DNA from: Aphrophora alni
Taxonomy: Eukaryota > Arthropoda > Insecta > Hemiptera > Aphrophoridae
NCBI GenBank assembly: GCA_963513935.1
Contig: OY740768.1
Coordinates: 69,676,231-69,740,230 of the forward strand
DNA length: 64,000 nt
Reading direction: 5' to 3'
The position numbers and the translations under genes were made by a program. Shown piece after piece: positions 62,180-64,000 of the stretch. How positions within the stretch are numbered: the first letter of the stretch is position 1; each line of letters begins with the position of its first letter. The notes beneath the pieces were generated by a model that saw only the letters and a list, made by a program, of their open reading frames with translations, was not told the origin of the DNA and searched no databases.

Positions 62180-62326
62180 TTAAGCCGCGTTTACACTGGA
62201 GTTGCAGACATTTAGTCTGCAATTTTTTGTCTGCAACATTTTATTGCAGACAAAATACATTGTCCCTTCTGTTCCACTGCAACTTTTATCTGTAACAGAA
62301 AGGCAACACTCGTCCAGTCAGTCAAG

Positions 62327-62832
62327 ATGGCGAGTGTTGACGTGGAGGATGCTGTTATTGCAGCAGCATGCTGTGTGATATTGGCAAAACAACATGCATC
62401 CTGTAGGTACTGGGTAAGGCCTTCATTAAGAGCAAGATGCGTGTAGAGTGGAAGTGAATTGTTGAAAGATTTGAAGGAAGATGACTGTGACCCGTTGACA
62501 GGTGAACTGAGAACGGACGGAAGTGTGAAGAATTTCTTAAGGATGGCCAGCAGTGATTTTGAATACTTGGTATGATGATAGGACCTAAGATTGTAAAAAA
62601 AGACACCAATTGTAGAGCTGCTATTCCAGTTCAAGAAAAACTCGCAGCCACATTGCGTTTTTTTGCTAGTGGAGATTCCTATACTAGTTTGAGTTACCTT
62701 TTTAAAATATCAAAAAGTACAATATCATTGTTCGTGCCAGAGGTGTGTGATGCGTTAATAGAACTATTCAAGGAAAACGTCAAAGTAAACACCACACTTT
62801 TAACCGATTTTTTTAATAATAATAATTATTAA
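62327..62832 (+). pseudogene. HARBI1-like transposase N-terminus, nonsense and frameshift
   Basis: From ATG 62327 the frame reads MASVDVEDAVIAAACCVILA, then RYWVRPSLRARCV, then TAG at 62444-62446 (codon 40; the 57,567 copy has Tyr there), then SGSELLKDLKEDD and VKNFLRMASSDFEYL. A one-base frame change near 62,570 moves coding to the frame of 62572: MMIGPKIVKKDTN, IPVQEKLAATLRFFASGDSY, LSYLFKISKSTISLFVPEVC, ALIELFKENVKVN. It aligns throughout with the protein at 57,567, so the two elements are related subfamilies. The sequence stops before the DDE nuclease core, which is deleted. Upstream ggcaacactcgtccagtcag lies directly before the ATG and may be part of the promoter or 5' UTR. Confidence 0.85.
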
Positions 62833-62952
62833 AACAATTTGTACCATATTTTATTTTTTTCAACTACTAACAATAATCTTAATCTTGATTCAGAACATTT
62901 TAATATATCATTAAGTATTTCAAAGTATGAAAAATATAAAATCAAAATATTG

Positions 62953-63370
62953 TTAAATTACAATAGATGTTACAGCTGTGCATAGTTTTGTGGTCTTTCC
63001 TTTAAATCTGGGCAGAAGAGAGACGGAATTATATTGTTCCTCAATGAAGTCAGTGAATGCAGGAGTTTTGGTCTCGGAAATCAATGCATTTTCATAGGGC
63101 ATTGAGGTTTCAGTAACATTAGTGAATGTGGAATTAGGTCTGCTACCATCATACACAGAGGAAGACGGTGTACGTTGCTGAAGTTGTCGGTTGTAGGTAG
63201 CCATTTCCAGTTCAAACAAAGAGTCATTAATTTTTTTTTGCTATTGCCAGGTCTTGCAAATTGGTAGCTTTTCGAACTCGTCTTTATTCCAACTTCTTCA
63301 TAACATAATATGCTTCATCTGCCATGGGGTTGGAAGCCCCTTTTCTTGGCCGCTTACAAGACGGTGGGAT
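62953..63370 (-). pseudogene. MADF-type Harbinger partner, C-terminal remnant
   Basis: On the minus strand, fragments read CKRPRKGASNPMADEAYYVM, MKKLE, then (after stops and a shift) RVRKATNLQDLA, INDSLFELEMATYNRQLQQR and the tail ending LCTAVTSIVI (stop at about 62,953). The order of basic linker, MADEAY..M, and a C-terminal helix resembles the BESS-side region of MADF proteins that accompany PIF/Harbinger transposases. The intact 88-codon ORF at 63219-62953 is only the last part; the N-terminal MADF domain is deleted. Its convergent orientation with the transposase on + matches the layout at 20.4-25.8 kb. The assignment rests mainly on position and composition, so it is less sure than the transposase call. 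Confidence 0.6.
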
Positions 63371-63946
63371 AGGTCTGGTAATAGGTGGAGGAGAATATTA
63401 ACTACAAACAGGGGTAAATTACTAAAAATACTCAAACTCAATAAGTTACTCTGGCACACGGCGTACAAACAAGGGACACTAGCGTAGCGTTAAACTGTAT
63501 CCGCCTAGTGAGCGATACTGATTTACTGAATGCGGCATCGCCAGCACCAGGACAGTCACGTGGTACTGACTGGTGGAGCAGGGGACTGAGGGGATGTCTG
63601 CAACTTTTGTTGCACCGTAATTAGTCACTGCAACTTTTGTCAACTATATATATGCCAACATTTGATGCAATTCTTTGATCTTTACCGACTCTCAGTGGAA
63701 AACAAAAATTTAGTTGCAGACATCCCAAATCTGTCTGCAACTTGTTTTATTGCAGACAAAATTAGAGCTGTTTTCATTTACGCAACAAAAATCGGCAATA
63801 TTTTGTCGTCAACACGTGTTTGCAACTCCAGTGTAAACGCGGCTTAAGGTTATGGAGAATTTAATTTAAACAATATTTATACACTCGTCACATAAACTCG
63901 TTTTACGACTTAAGTATAATTTTACATGCTGGTTTGTCATTTATCC

Positions 63947-64000
63947 NNNNNNNNNNNNNNNNNNNNNNNNNNNNNNNNNNNNNNNNNNNNNNNNNNNNNN
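63947..64000. other. Assembly gap (N)
   Basis: The last 54 positions are N, a scaffold gap running to or beyond the window end. Confidence 1.

Larger units (their letters stand above)
62184..63843 (+). mobile_element. Deletion derivative of a two-gene PIF/Harbinger element
   Basis: Termini GCCGCGTTTACACTGGAGTT (62184) and, inverted, AACTCCAGTGTAAACGCGGC (ending 63843) are a perfect 20 bp match, flanked by TTAA on both sides (62180-62183 and 63844-63847). The TTAA contains the usual TTA/TAA target site; the exact split is ambiguous because the terminal base is palindromic with the site. GTCTGCAA or its complement TTGCAGAC occurs about four times within 80 bp of the left end and four times in the last 260 bp. 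The interior has a broken transposase N-terminus on + and a MADF-partner C-terminus on -, with the middle of both genes deleted. Confidence 0.93.

Noticed and set aside
62212..62634. 140-codon minus-strand ORF over the second Harbinger element
   Set aside because: It is the antisense shadow of the transposase N-terminus on the plus strand.
1..63946. tRNA or rRNA genes
   Set aside because: Scanning by eye for B-box words (ggttcgaatc and variants) and rRNA-like blocks found none; a covariance-model search would be decisive.

Overview
The window is AT-rich eukaryotic DNA made almost entirely of repeats and decayed transposable elements. No intact host gene, rRNA or tRNA was recognised in the 63.9 kb of called sequence; the last 54 bases are an N gap. 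The CCTAA/TTAGG tracts (the arthropod telomere motif, here interstitial), the PIF/Harbinger elements with a MADF partner, the insect-type Helitron and the hAT MITEs suggest an insect, perhaps a hemipteran. That assignment is inference.

Left part (1-12.6 kb): a satellite with a monomer of about 205 bp. It is homogeneous from 1 to about 5.1 kb, with an alternating A/B dimer inside, and diverged from 5.1 to 12.6 kb. The diverged part contains a 1.1 kb higher-order unit, paired into a 2,244 bp segment that is present twice in tandem with no difference in the stretches I compared. A small foldback MITE sits near the right edge.

Middle part (12.6-35 kb): non-coding AT-rich DNA holding several elements. 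These are an 804 bp Helitron with an internal 133 bp minisatellite (18,984-19,787), a decayed PIF/Harbinger locus (transposase fragments at 20.4 and 24.0 kb on +, MADF partner at 25.4-25.8 kb on -) that includes a 424 bp foldback MITE, a six-copy 300 bp tandem array (27.4-29.1 kb), a hAT MITE with perfect 8 bp target duplications (30,641-31,350), and a 5'-truncated, frameshifted Jockey/CR1-type non-LTR retrotransposon (31.7-34.96 kb).

Right part (35-64 kb): a composite dispersed repeat in both orientations (35.8-49.5 kb), a second hAT MITE (37,650-37,980), a foldback element with about 235 bp arms (38.6-39.95 kb), a nested A-B-A'-B' palindrome with arms of about 490 bp (40.8-42.0 kb), a satellite of about 158 bp (50-53 kb), and two related, internally deleted PIF/Harbinger elements with intact ends (57,403-58,151 and 62,184-63,843).

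The coding remnants belong to transposons. In the Harbinger loci the transposase lies on + and a MADF-like DNA-binding partner lies convergently on -, the known two-gene layout of this superfamily; all copies here are broken. The main structural interest is the multi-level satellite organisation, the Helitron carrying a minisatellite, the nested palindrome, and the subfamily-specific subterminal motif arrays of the Harbinger elements. I found no evidence for a new functional system.
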